DNA of 64,000 nt from Methylobacterium dankookense (GCF_902141855.1 NZ_CABFVH010000001.1:124001-188000), one strand, 5' to 3'. Positions 28,651 to 37,592 are shown, counted from the first letter of the stretch. A program made the numbers and translations. Notes: generated by a model from the sequence alone, not told the origin.

Positions 28651-29196
28651 TCACGGCATGCCCTCCCGGGCGTTCTCGGCGAGGCGGGTGCGGATCTCGT
28701 CGACGGTGACGGGCCTGAAGCCGAAGCAATCGACGCCGACGTCGGTGCTCGCCTCGGTGCCTGGCAGGGTGCCGTGCGAGTGCCCGTAGAGGTGCAGGTC
28801 GCCGCGGTGCATCCGGGGCCAGACCCGGTGGGCGTAGTGGCTCAGCCAGGCGCCCTGGGCGACGCCGTCCGGTCCGGAGACGACCACCCGGGCGACGTCG
28901 ACGATGCCGTCCCAGGGCAGGCGCACGGAGATGCGGTCGTGGTTGCCGCGGACGAGGAAGCGGTGCCGTCCCTTGAGGCGGCCGAAGACCGAACGGGCGT
29001 ATTCCTCGCTGCAGCGGTAGCAGAAGTCGCCGAGGTGCCAGACGGTGTCCTCAGGGCGCACGGCCGTGTTCCAGTTCGCGATCAGCGTCTCGTCGTGCTC
29101 CACGATGGAGGCGAACGGCCTGGGGTTCTGCATCCTCGGCGAGAGGATCGAACCGTGCCCAAAATGTGTATCCGAGACAAAGAGTTGGCGTGACAC
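28651..29196 (-). CDS. Calcineurin-like metallophosphoesterase
   Basis: 181-residue phosphoesterase with all motifs of the small bacterial class: DTHFGH (9-14), VWHLGDFC, VRGNHD, LSHYAHR and LYGHSHG, which bind two metals. Relatives act on cyclic nucleotides, dinucleotides or RNA ends; the substrate here is unknown. GTG start at 29196 with GAGG upstream gives the canonical FVSDTHFGH N-terminus. It heads the minus-strand cassette with the 113-aa protein and the AAA-M41 protease. Confidence 0.88.
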   Translation of the reverse strand: MSRQLFVSDTHFGHGSILSPRMQNPRPFASIVEHDETLIANWNTAVRPEDTVWHLGDFCYRCSEEYARSVFGRLKGRHRFLVRGNHDRISVRLPWDGIVDVARVVVSGPDGVAQGAWLSHYAHRVWPRMHRGDLHLYGHSHGTLPGTEASTDVGVDCFGFRPVTVDEIRTRLAENAREGMP

Positions 29197-29431
29197 GTGA
29201 ACCTCGCGGGATGCGGAGGCTCGGCACGCAGCGGCACTCCGGCGGTCAGTTGGTCGGGTGCTGGCCCGCGGGTTTCAAGGCGGTGTCTCCTGAGGTCCGT
29301 TAACCGTGTCGCGGCCTTCATGCGGGCGCAAGCCCGGGACGCCGGGATCCACAGAGCCGCGCCGCCGGAACGGTGCCGGAGGCCGTTCCGGCAGGGGCCG
29401 GAGGTGCGTGATACGCGACTCGTCGGCGAGG

Positions 29432-29453
29432 TATCGGGTAGCGCTACCCGATA
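29432..29453. promoter_or_regulatory. 22-bp perfect palindrome, probable KfrA-type operator
   Basis: TATCGGGTAGCGCTACCCGATA is a perfect palindrome. A near copy (11-bp arms, 4-bp centre) lies at 38471-38496 directly upstream of the kfrA-like gene. KfrA proteins bind palindromes in their own promoter. Here the site is in the 650-bp gap between the divergent metallophosphoesterase and the 477-aa gene, so either or both could be controlled. Confidence 0.6.
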
Positions 29454-29486
29454 GCTCCTGCCTGACTGATGTGCGCTGACCGAGCC

Positions 29487-29651
29487 TCAATCGACGCCCA
29501 AATCACCAAGGTCCGGGTGGCCAGTGAGGAGGTGGAGGAGACGCAGGAGACGCCAAGCGCGCACCACCAACGGATAGGCGGTCCTGGCGAGGTGCCGGAG
29601 CCGGACCGCGGTGACGGCGAGGCGGTTCCGGAGCGTGGTCGGGGTCGACAT
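29487..29651 (-). CDS. Possible 54-aa Leu/Arg-rich protein
   Basis: 54-codon ORF on the minus strand, ATG at 29651 (MSTPTTLRNRLAVTAVRLRH), ending at TGA 29487. Third positions are almost all G or C, as in real genes here, and it sits between the palindrome and the 477-aa gene. The ribosome site is weak and no homolog is recognised. The rest of the gap 29197-29846 holds the palindrome, an 11-bp GTATGGCATAC dyad near 29776 and nothing else I can name. Confidence 0.3.
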   Translation of the reverse strand: MSTPTTLRNRLAVTAVRLRHLARTAYPLVVRAWRLLRLLHLLTGHPDLGDLGVD

Positions 29652-29846
29652 GACATGGTCCGCATGAGGCCGCTTGGGCCGATGCGGTGATGGTCGGGTA
29701 GAGGGCGTGTCCCGTTCCAGGCCACGCTATGCCAAATGCTGGGGAAGACTTAAGCCAATTTGCCTTCTGGTGTGTATGGCATACTCTTAATGCAGGCGGC
29801 GGTGTCGGGCCGCATGCTCCTGTCTCCACCTGACGGGAGACCGACA

Positions 29847-31280
29847 ATGACGACCGATGCCACCCCTACCGTGAAGGCGATGATAGACCGCGCCCTGGAA
29901 AGCACCGGCCCGGCCGCCGTCCTGGCCTTCGCCGCGGAGATGACGAAGCCGAAGAGCGGCTGGAAGGGACCGCGCAAGCTGACCCGGGACCAGGCGCTGG
30001 CGGCGACGCGGACCGTGACGTCGATGTTGCGGCGCTTCGGGCTGAAGCCGACGAAGGTGCTCGTCGGCGCCGGGCGCGCGAGCCAGCCGAGCGCGACGGG
30101 CCGCTTCTACCTGACGGACCTTGAGATGGCCGGCGAGCCGGTCACGAAGCGGCTGGCGACCGGCATCGGCGCCCATGTCGACCACGTGAAGGCCATCGCG
30201 CGCCATGCCCGCAAGAAGGGCCATGCCGTCGACGAGGGGGCGTTGCTCGCCGAATTGGCCGACGCGGTCGGGGCTTTCCTGGAGCCCTTCCGCGCCGAGC
30301 CGGAGCTCGAACCGGACGCTGAGCTTGCCGGGGACGTCAACCGGATCGCCGACCACCTCTCGAACCCCGGGCGTCGCTTCGAGCTCGCCCGTTCCCTGGC
30401 CGAGGCGCGGCGGCTGGAGCTCGGGTTCGACGCCGCGGCCGGCGAGATGGTCTTCCACGGCCCGGCCGCCCACATGCACGACCGCGGCAACACGCCGGTG
30501 ATCCCGCTCCTGACCCGGATGGTGGCGCACGCGGAGGCGACCGTGTCCCGGGGCGAGTGGGAGGACGGCGAGGAGAGCGCGCTGTTCTTCGCCCGCCCCA
30601 AGCTGACGCCCCTGGGCCGCACGCACTGCGCGATCTGCCAGGAGGTCGGCCTCGGGGTGGTCGCCGACCCGGACCGCCGGGGCGGCCTGAGGATGGTCTT
30701 CACGCTGGACCCGGTGACCTATGTCGGCGAGCCCGGCCCGACCGCCGGGGGCGATGCCTGGGACAAGGCTGGCTACGCCCGGTTCTTGCGGTTCGGCGCC
30801 TACCCGACCCCCGGTGACATCGACCGCCTGGCCGAGGGCGGCCTGTTCTTCGAGGCGGCCGCGCCGGACCGGTACGATTGCGGGGAGTTCAGGAGCTTCT
30901 ACGAGCAGGTGGTCGCCGAGTGGGAGCCCGGGGACGAGGACCGCCTCTGGGGGCGCCGGCACCTGCCCGTGACGCCCGAGACGTGCCGGATGCTGCTGGT
31001 CGACGACGACTGGACCGCGTTCGACATCTGGCGCTCCTTCGCCGAGATTCCGGAGCGGTCGGTGCTGCCACGGGACGCAGAGGACGATGCCGGCGTCGTG
31101 TCGAGGACAGTGCGGGCGAGGTTCGCGGCGCTGCTCTACGCCGATGCCGAGCCCTCGGTTGCCGGTCTCCTCGGAGCTGAGGCGGAGCGGCGGTGCGAGG
31201 CGCTCGACGCGTTCCTCATGAAGTCGGCCACCGGGCTGCGCCGCCGGAAGCTGGAGTTCAGGGCGCGCATGCGGCGGTGA
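29847..31280 (+). CDS. Unknown 477-aa protein of the accessory region
   Basis: 477 residues, ATG at 29847 preceded by GGGAGA. No family recognised. Visible: a basic helical N-terminus (residues 30-75) with MLRRFGLKPTKVLVGAGRA, a Glu-rich centre, a lone HCAICQEVG (CxxC) near 250, and an aromatic, acidic C-terminal half (DDDWTAFDIWRSFAE). It is the only plus-strand gene between two minus-strand modules, and a 22-bp palindrome like the kfrA operator lies about 400 bp upstream. Its stop is 4 bp from the stop of the convergent nuclease gene. Confidence 0.65.
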   Translation: MTTDATPTVKAMIDRALESTGPAAVLAFAAEMTKPKSGWKGPRKLTRDQALAATRTVTSMLRRFGLKPTKVLVGAGRASQPSATGRFYLTDLEMAGEPVTKRLATGIGAHVDHVKAIARHARKKGHAVDEGALLAELADAVGAFLEPFRAEPELEPDAELAGDVNRIADHLSNPGRRFELARSLAEARRLELGFDAAAGEMVFHGPAAHMHDRGNTPVIPLLTRMVAHAEATVSRGEWEDGEESALFFARPKLTPLGRTHCAICQEVGLGVVADPDRRGGLRMVFTLDPVTYVGEPGPTAGGDAWDKAGYARFLRFGAYPTPGDIDRLAEGGLFFEAAAPDRYDCGEFRSFYEQVVAEWEPGDEDRLWGRRHLPVTPETCRMLLVDDDWTAFDIWRSFAEIPERSVLPRDAEDDAGVVSRTVRARFAALLYADAEPSVAGLLGAEAERRCEALDAFLMKSATGLRRRKLEFRARMRR

Positions 31281-31284
31281 GGCA

Positions 31285-33372
31285 TCAGGGCTTCTTCCTC
31301 GGCACTGAGGGCGCAGCTTTTTGATCATCGGCAGACTTCCGGCCTCGCCCGCGGCGGCTCGGGCGGGGGGCAGGAGCGGCCGCCGCCTTGGCGGCGACCT
31401 TCGCCTTCTTCGCCGCCTCTGCCTTGGCCTTGGATACCCTCTTCGTGGCCTCTACGGTCGCCGCGCTCGGCGCGATCCGACGGCCGGGCACCTTCACGAT
31501 CAGCACGCCACGGTTTGTCCCGTCACCCAGGAGGTTGCCGACCTCGGTCCGGTAAAGGGTCCTGAAGTGGCCGGAAAGGCCGCCCTTCGTCGTGAGGTCC
31601 AGGACGAGCAGGATGCCGATGGGGACGTTCGTGTTCTGATAGAGGGAGGTCTGGTCACCGTAGGAGGCCAGCAGGTTGTCGAACGACGCGTCCTCCTCCT
31701 CGCGCTTGACCTCGGTGATGAACCTCACGCCATCCACCTGATGCACCACGTCGGCACGTCCAGCGGCGACACCGCGCAGCTCATCGACGGTTCCGAACTT
31801 GGCCGTCCGGATGAACCTCATGAAATCCTGCTGGATCTCCTTCTCCAGGGGATTGGCTTCATCCTCGCGGGTGAAGAGGTATGCGACGGTCGGATCGACC
31901 CCGAGGCTCGGGTCCATCCGGCTTTCGAGGAAGAGCAGCGTCTTATAGACCACCGCCTGCACGATGGTCCTCACGTTCGGGTTGGTATCGAAGTAGGCGA
32001 TGCCCTCGAAGGCCGGGAGCACGAGCGCTAGCGCTTCCATCAAGGTCGGCGTGAGCGAGCGGGCCTCGAAAGCGTTGACGTTCGCGATGACTTCTCGGGC
32101 AAGTCGCTCCTGTAGCTCGAAGGAAGGTTCGCCCTGTTCAATGACGGCGGCGACCGTGGGGCTGACGATCGCCGCCCCGGAAGGGTCCGGGTCCGCCCCC
32201 TTCCCCAGCGCGGCGTCGGCGCGGGAGACGAGTTCCGAGGCGGTGGCGCCGAGCTCGGAGGCGGCATGGGCCCCGATCCAGTCGCGCAAGGCGTAGAGCT
32301 GCTCGCGGTGGCGCGCGAAGTAATGCTCAATTCGGGGGCGCACCAGCCATTCCAGGCCACCGTCGCTCGACCGCCGGAAGATGGTCCGGTTCGCCGAATA
32401 CACGGCTAGCAACTCATTCTCGATGATGCGCGCCGCATCCCACCAAGCGGGCTTGTCGAGGTTGGGGCCCAGCGTTCCGAGGCGGATGGCCAAGGACGCC
32501 CAAGCGGAGACTTCCGCGGCCTTCGCGCCGTTCAGGAAATCGCCGTCCTGGTGGGAATAGGCCGAGTAGGCGAATGCCTCGCGACCCAGGTTCCGCACCC
32601 GGTCCGACCAGCCGCCGACGCGCTCCTCGTAGAAGTCGTCCAGCAGCCCTATCGCCAGCGAGAGCACGCGCGCGTCGGCACGGGCATCCCTCATTGCCGA
32701 CGCCGCTTCGAACCGGGTGCGGGCTTCCCTCAAGCGGCCTAGGACATCGCGACCGTTGGTCGCCCGGAGGGCGCCCCCCACCCGCTCCATGCCGAGCTCG
32801 AACGTCGCCTCGTCAGCGGCATCCTGGACGCCGAGAAGGCCCTCCAGGAACTCGACGGTCCCCGGGTTCGGGGTTTCGGCATGCAGGAGGCCGGCGATCC
32901 GGGCGGCGTGCGCGAGGAAACCGGGTTCGTCGTCCGGCTCGCAGTTCACGACGAAGGCGGACAGCATGAGGGAGCGGCGAGAGCTTTGCCTTTTCATGAG
33001 GAGCGCGCCTCGTAGCGCCGCGGTCCTCACGCTAGACATGGCCCCGCGGTCCTCGGCGAGCGCGAGCCACCGCCTGAACCAGCGCCTCTCGACGGCTTCC
33101 GGCAGCGGCGCCCTGTCGGCGACGAGGTCGACAAGGGCGTTGATGCCGATGTCGTTGTCCAGCCGGTCGACGAACTCGCCGGAGAAGGATTGAACTGCGG
33201 CGTCCGCCGGGTCGGCCTCGTCGAGGACGAGCTCGAAGAACTCCGGGGCGTAGGCCGAGCTGGCAACGGCTCCCGCCGCTGACAAGATCGGGTCCAGTCC
33301 ACCGAAATCCGAGGCTGACGGCCGGCGGTCCTCGCTCAGCGCCGCAGCCATCCTGGCATCGAGTGCGTCCAC
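31285..33372 (-). CDS. ABC-3C-like effector with PD-(D/E)XK nuclease domain
   Basis: 695 residues, third gene of a minus-strand operon. Most of the protein (about 1-500) is helical and unlike known families. At 530-590 a nuclease core is visible: GRADVV (Asp 541), then ITEVK (Glu 554, Lys 556), and a Gln/Tyr helix, the D-ExK order of PD-(D/E)XK enzymes. A Lys/Ala-rich tail of about 60 residues ends the protein, suited to nucleic-acid binding. The GTG at 33372, 4 bp after the ATPase stop, is the chosen start; the longer frame overlaps the ATPase and is not homologous. Probable DNA- or RNA-cleaving effector. Confidence 0.7.
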   Translation of the reverse strand: MDALDARMAAALSEDRRPSASDFGGLDPILSAAGAVASSAYAPEFFELVLDEADPADAAVQSFSGEFVDRLDNDIGINALVDLVADRAPLPEAVERRWFRRWLALAEDRGAMSSVRTAALRGALLMKRQSSRRSLMLSAFVVNCEPDDEPGFLAHAARIAGLLHAETPNPGTVEFLEGLLGVQDAADEATFELGMERVGGALRATNGRDVLGRLREARTRFEAASAMRDARADARVLSLAIGLLDDFYEERVGGWSDRVRNLGREAFAYSAYSHQDGDFLNGAKAAEVSAWASLAIRLGTLGPNLDKPAWWDAARIIENELLAVYSANRTIFRRSSDGGLEWLVRPRIEHYFARHREQLYALRDWIGAHAASELGATASELVSRADAALGKGADPDPSGAAIVSPTVAAVIEQGEPSFELQERLAREVIANVNAFEARSLTPTLMEALALVLPAFEGIAYFDTNPNVRTIVQAVVYKTLLFLESRMDPSLGVDPTVAYLFTREDEANPLEKEIQQDFMRFIRTAKFGTVDELRGVAAGRADVVHQVDGVRFITEVKREEEDASFDNLLASYGDQTSLYQNTNVPIGILLVLDLTTKGGLSGHFRTLYRTEVGNLLGDGTNRGVLIVKVPGRRIAPSAATVEATKRVSKAKAEAAKKAKVAAKAAAAPAPRPSRRGRGRKSADDQKAAPSVPRKKP

Positions 33373-33376
33373 AAGC

Positions 33377-35323
33377 TCACCAGAGGTACTCGTCGCCCTC
33401 AGCGTACAGCAGCCGCTCGCGAGGCACATGCCCTCGGATGGTCTCATTGTTGATGGCCGCCACGAACACCTGCAGGTGCCCGATCTCCTTGGTGATTTCG
33501 GCAAGGCCTGCGACGAGGCTCTCGTAATCCTGACCGACCATCTCGTTCGAGCCGGGCGAATCGATGAGCAGCAGCCCCGGGTGACGCCCCAGGCCCCGCC
33601 GTTCGGCGACCTTGATAAGGGCGAGCGTGGCGGCGATCTTCAAGCGGACCTTCTCGCCGTCGGTCTGCTTGCCGAAGTGAGTCTTGCCGCCGCCCTTCAT
33701 GAGCACGAGCGTGGTGTTGCCCTGCAGCCTCACGTCCTCCAAGCTCTCAACGCCGAAGCGCACGGCGTACTCCTTGATGAGCCCCGAAACCTCGGCGAGC
33801 AACTCGTCCTGCAGGGGCTTGAAAGCCTCCCGGGTCACCTTCTCCGCGATCCTCAGGACGGCTTGGTCGTCGACATGGCCCGCCGGCGCGTCCTCCTCGT
33901 CGGCCAGTTCCTCCCTTCTGGCCTGCGTCCCGATGAGCTGAACCTCCAGGGGATATGCCTCGGAAGGCTCGGCCAGGGTCGCTTCCAGGCGACGGCAGGC
34001 GGCCTCGGCGTCACGCATCTTTTCGCGGGCAGCCGAGATGGCCGCCTCGACGCTTGTAAGCCGGGCTTCCTGCGACCGCAGCGCGGCCTCGCTGTCGGTG
34101 ACCGCGCCCCTCAAGCCGGCTTCGCGCGCAGCGGGATTGCCCTCGGGCTGTTCGAGCGTGCCGCAGACCACGCAGGTGTGTTCTTCCCGGGTGGCCTGCC
34201 GACGCTCGTCGTCGAACATCTCGTCGCACCGGGGGCAGCAAACCGGGTCAATCGACCGGAAGACGGTCCGCGCCGCCCGGCCTTCCCTGAATTCGTGGAG
34301 GTCCCGCCGCGCGGCGGCGTGGGCTTCCCGAGCGGCATCCCGGTCCTCGCTCGCGGCGTCGAGCGTCCGCTGCGCCGAGCGGAGGCGGGCTTGTGCCTCG
34401 GCGAAGGTCCGGTTCGCGGCGCGCAAGGCGGTGCGCTGGTCCTCAGCCCGAGGGAGGCGCTCAAGCTTCCTACGCAACTCCGCGATCTCGGCGTCCAGAG
34501 CTTCGACGCGAGCCTTGCGGCGGCCCCGGGACCGCTCGGCCTCCACGGCTGCCTGCCGCGTCTCGATGCCGATGCGGTTCTGCGCCGCCAGGACGTCGTT
34601 CACCGCGTTCGTCCAAGGCACGCCCAGATACATCTGCATCATGCGGGCGCCGAGCGGGGCGTAGGTCCCGAACAGCACGTCCGGGTTCGGCTCGATCACC
34701 ATGGCGCCGAAGAGCCAGAGCCAGTCGTGGGGTTGATCGACGCCCTTCTCGCCTCGGTCGGTGTGCGTGACCAGCATCTGGAGGCCCATCTGCCCCATGA
34801 AGAAGCCGGACATGACCGCCTCGAAGCCCTCGCCTGACGCGAAGGTCTCCTGCGCGAGCCGCTTCTCGCCGTCGATCCGCCAAAGCGTGCCGGCTTGGGC
34901 CACGGCGTCGGCGACTTCCACCTCGTAGGTTTGGCCATCGAGGGTGAAAGTCATGCGCACGGTGTGGAACCATTCGGCCATCTCGCTCGGGACGCCTTTG
35001 CCCCGCCGTCCCGTCAGGCACCACTTCATCACCGCGAGGAGCGTCGACTTCCCCCGGAAGTTCCTGTCGCTAAGGATGGCGTTGAGACCTGGACCTAGGT
35101 CGGGCCAATCGAAATTGATCACCCCCGGGGCCATGTCGCCCTTCTTCTCGCCCGTGAATGCGAGGGAAGTGATGCAGAGGTGCTTCGGAACGGCGATTGC
35201 CGGCTTGAACGCGACACCGTGGCGGGCGAGGAGGGAGCGGACTTCCTCGACGCTCCGACCGGCCTTCTCGGCGATTGCCGCAACCAGGGAGGTCGCGTCC
35301 GCGCGCTTCGGTTCCTCGGCCAT
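33377..35323 (-). CDS. SMC/RecN-like ABC ATPase of an ABC-3C-type system
   Basis: 648 residues. N-terminal HTH-like segment (10-40), then a P-loop at 84-94 that reads SDRNFRGKST, an unusual Walker A in which Asp replaces the first Gly. Coiled coils (about 255-350 and 398-460) flank a zinc-hook-like insert with CPRC at 363-366 and CVVC at 384-387. The signature is TDGEKVRL (554-561) and Walker B is LLLIDSPG (584-591). This is the layout of RecF/RecN/LmuB-type ATPases in defence systems. ATG overlaps the upstream stop as TGATG, so it is translationally coupled to the middle component. Confidence 0.82.
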   Translation of the reverse strand: MAEEPKRADATSLVAAIAEKAGRSVEEVRSLLARHGVAFKPAIAVPKHLCITSLAFTGEKKGDMAPGVINFDWPDLGPGLNAILSDRNFRGKSTLLAVMKWCLTGRRGKGVPSEMAEWFHTVRMTFTLDGQTYEVEVADAVAQAGTLWRIDGEKRLAQETFASGEGFEAVMSGFFMGQMGLQMLVTHTDRGEKGVDQPHDWLWLFGAMVIEPNPDVLFGTYAPLGARMMQMYLGVPWTNAVNDVLAAQNRIGIETRQAAVEAERSRGRRKARVEALDAEIAELRRKLERLPRAEDQRTALRAANRTFAEAQARLRSAQRTLDAASEDRDAAREAHAAARRDLHEFREGRAARTVFRSIDPVCCPRCDEMFDDERRQATREEHTCVVCGTLEQPEGNPAAREAGLRGAVTDSEAALRSQEARLTSVEAAISAAREKMRDAEAACRRLEATLAEPSEAYPLEVQLIGTQARREELADEEDAPAGHVDDQAVLRIAEKVTREAFKPLQDELLAEVSGLIKEYAVRFGVESLEDVRLQGNTTLVLMKGGGKTHFGKQTDGEKVRLKIAATLALIKVAERRGLGRHPGLLLIDSPGSNEMVGQDYESLVAGLAEITKEIGHLQVFVAAINNETIRGHVPRERLLYAEGDEYLW

Positions 35324-35955
35324 CACGCTTCCTCGCTTAGTCGTCGAAGCCGCTTGCGCACCCGCTCCGCGGTCGTCGGGATCAGGTCGCCCGTCGCGGC
35401 ATCGTGGTACTCCTTCTGCTCGTGCTGCCTGGCTTTGAGTTCGTAGCCGCCGCGGCCGTCGGCCACGCGTAGGACGAGGTCGACACGTTGATCGTACCAA
35501 CCAAGCTCGGGGAGGTCCGTGACGACCTGGTCGAGCAGCCCGCGGGCCTTGGGCCCCACAAGGAAGTTGTGCCTGTCGTTGCCCGTCTGCATCCGGAGGG
35601 AGCGGGGCATCACCAACTCCCGGCACTTGAGCATGCTGAGCACCGTGTCGAGCGGCTCGTACGCCCCGAAATACCGGCGCAGCATGGGCACGCGCCGCAG
35701 GTCCGGTTCCTCCTCGGCGAAGATGCGCTCGGCCAAGCCGAGGTGGTCCCGTTCACCGGTCCGCTCATAGAGCGACAGGAGCTCGTCCGCGAGGTAGTCC
35801 GGGTAACGGACCCAGAAGTCGAGCGCCTGAACCTTCGTCTCGCCTTCGAAGACCCGGTCATAGCCGGCGACCGGCTCACCGGAATAGGGGCGACTGCCCT
35901 TCACCAGGATGAAGAGGATGCGCAGGGCGTTTCGGTGATAGTCGACCTTGGCCAT
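35323..35955 (-). CDS. Probable ABC-3C middle component
   Basis: 210 residues, first gene of the operon. The N-terminus NALRILFILVKGS and the motif KVQALDFWVRYPDYLADELL resemble the small middle-component (MC) proteins that bridge ATPase and effector in ABC three-component systems; the family assignment is from pattern memory, not a search. No catalytic motif. Its stop overlaps the ATPase start (TGATG). Start ATG giving MAKVDYHRNAL; upstream 35956-36065 is a 110-bp gap. Confidence 0.6.
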   Translation of the reverse strand: MAKVDYHRNALRILFILVKGSRPYSGEPVAGYDRVFEGETKVQALDFWVRYPDYLADELLSLYERTGERDHLGLAERIFAEEEPDLRRVPMLRRYFGAYEPLDTVLSMLKCRELVMPRSLRMQTGNDRHNFLVGPKARGLLDQVVTDLPELGWYDQRVDLVLRVADGRGGYELKARQHEQKEYHDAATGDLIPTTAERVRKRLRRLSEEA

Positions 35956-36065
35956 CCTAGGAGTGCTGTTCGAGCCGGACGCGGGTGCCGTCGAGGGGTG
36001 GAGAATCGTTCAGCCAAGCTTACACCGCGCGACCGGCGGCTGCAGCGGCGTGGTGTGCCCAGCGG

Positions 36066-37553
36066 CTACGGACCGGGCCGAATGGCCTCGGGCGAGGCGG
36101 ACGCCGCATCGCCATTCCTGAAGTCCGCGTGAGATGTCAGCGCCTCCGGACGGTACGGGCCCCGCCCGGCGCATTGCGTCACCTCGGCCAGCCTGAACCG
36201 CTCGCGCACCGTCGGATGCACCGGTGCGCCGTCAGGCACCTTCCGCGGCCTTACGGGCCAGCCTAGCCAGTCGAGCCACGGCACCAGCCAGCGCGGGAAG
36301 ATGCCCGCGATGGTGTCGTGCATCCCAGCAACCTCGCAGTGCTGCATGCCGTCGAAGGCCGGGTGCAGGCGCAGCCGCCCGGTGCCGGGCTTGCTTGTCT
36401 CCATGCCATCGACCAGCAGCGGGTGCGGGATGCTGGTCGCCTCCTCGACCATCCAGCCCAGGGCGATGTCCGACAGCCGGCTCTCAGCCTCGGGATAGCT
36501 CCCGCCGATGTCGGAGTGGTTCCCGGCGAACCACATCTGGACCAGCGGCTCCGGCTCGTCCCCGACCCGCTCGCGGACCGCTCCCTTCATCCCCCAGCCG
36601 ACTGGCGGGAAGTCCGCCCTTGTTTCGTCGATCGCCAGCGCGTGCCCGGCGTAGCCCACATGGCCTGAGAGCAGGCGGTCGTAGTTGGCCGAGCGCCACT
36701 GCGCGATGTGCCGATGGGTCTTGCCGTCGACCGGGCTGTCGTGGATGACCTTCACCGCGGTCGGGAGCCATCGCCACAGCACGAACGCGCCGATCAGCGC
36801 CAGGATGGCGGCGAAGGGCCCCCAGAAACCCGTCCCGAACGAGAGGTCGAGCAGCGCTGCGGGGACGGCCGCGACTAAGGCGGCGAGCAGCACGAGCCCC
36901 GCGCCGATGCCCCAGCGCCGCGGCCCGGTGGCGCCGAGCGAGGCCACGGTATCGAACACCCCGATGAAGTGCGGCGCCACGTTCGAGCGGAGCTCGTCGC
37001 CCGAACCGTACGTGCGCCTGAAGCGCCGGGCGAGCTCGAAGCGCTCCTCCTGGTACTGCTCCCGCGGCGAGCCGGCCCCGTACTCGTAGACCTGCATCAC
37101 CGCCTCCTCGGCGATGGCACGCGTCGCCCGGCGGAACCGCGGCAGGTACCCCCCGGGGGCAGTGGTCGGCACACCGCAGAGAAACAGCACGTTGGCCACG
37201 CACCGGGCCGTGTAGGCGCCCCGGCTGAAGCCGACGAGATAGATCCGGTCGCCGGGCTCGTAGTGGTTGACGATGAACTCGTAGCAGTCGGCGATGTTCT
37301 TCGTGATCCCGAGCCCGGTCACCGAGGACAGCAGCTTCTGCAGGCGGCGGTAGGCGCCGACGAATCCGGTGGCCGAGCCGTCCGTGCCGAGCCCGGGATC
37401 GTAGAAGGCGACCTGCTCGCGCGGGTCGATGCCGCTGTCCGGGCCGACCCGGCAGACGCGGTAGAGCTTGTACACGTTGCTCAGCCGCTGCTCCTCACGG
37501 AGCCCGCCCTCCTGCCCCGTGCCGTCCGAGAAGACGACGATGTTTTTCGGCAT
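36066..37553 (-). CDS. DUF2235 alpha/beta-hydrolase with central membrane hairpin
   Basis: 495-residue DUF2235 (PF09994) protein, the fold of type VI Tle1 phospholipases and of predicted membrane-attacking defence effectors. Seen: NIVVFSDGTGQE at the N-terminus, the nucleophile elbow GFSRGAYTAR (Ser 110), the acid-site FIGVFDTVASLG, and the late HSDIGGSYPE. Between them (about 222-275) are two hydrophobic segments, GLVLLAALVAAVP and FAAILALIGAFVL, which would anchor it in the membrane. It follows the TIR gene by 39 bp on the same strand, so the two are probably one operon. Confidence 0.87.
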   Translation of the reverse strand: MPKNIVVFSDGTGQEGGLREEQRLSNVYKLYRVCRVGPDSGIDPREQVAFYDPGLGTDGSATGFVGAYRRLQKLLSSVTGLGITKNIADCYEFIVNHYEPGDRIYLVGFSRGAYTARCVANVLFLCGVPTTAPGGYLPRFRRATRAIAEEAVMQVYEYGAGSPREQYQEERFELARRFRRTYGSGDELRSNVAPHFIGVFDTVASLGATGPRRWGIGAGLVLLAALVAAVPAALLDLSFGTGFWGPFAAILALIGAFVLWRWLPTAVKVIHDSPVDGKTHRHIAQWRSANYDRLLSGHVGYAGHALAIDETRADFPPVGWGMKGAVRERVGDEPEPLVQMWFAGNHSDIGGSYPEAESRLSDIALGWMVEEATSIPHPLLVDGMETSKPGTGRLRLHPAFDGMQHCEVAGMHDTIAGIFPRWLVPWLDWLGWPVRPRKVPDGAPVHPTVRERFRLAEVTQCAGRGPYRPEALTSHADFRNGDAASASPEAIRPGP

Positions 37554-37592
37554 GCCCCACCCAGCCGTTGCGGCCGGTCCCCTTATCGGTTT

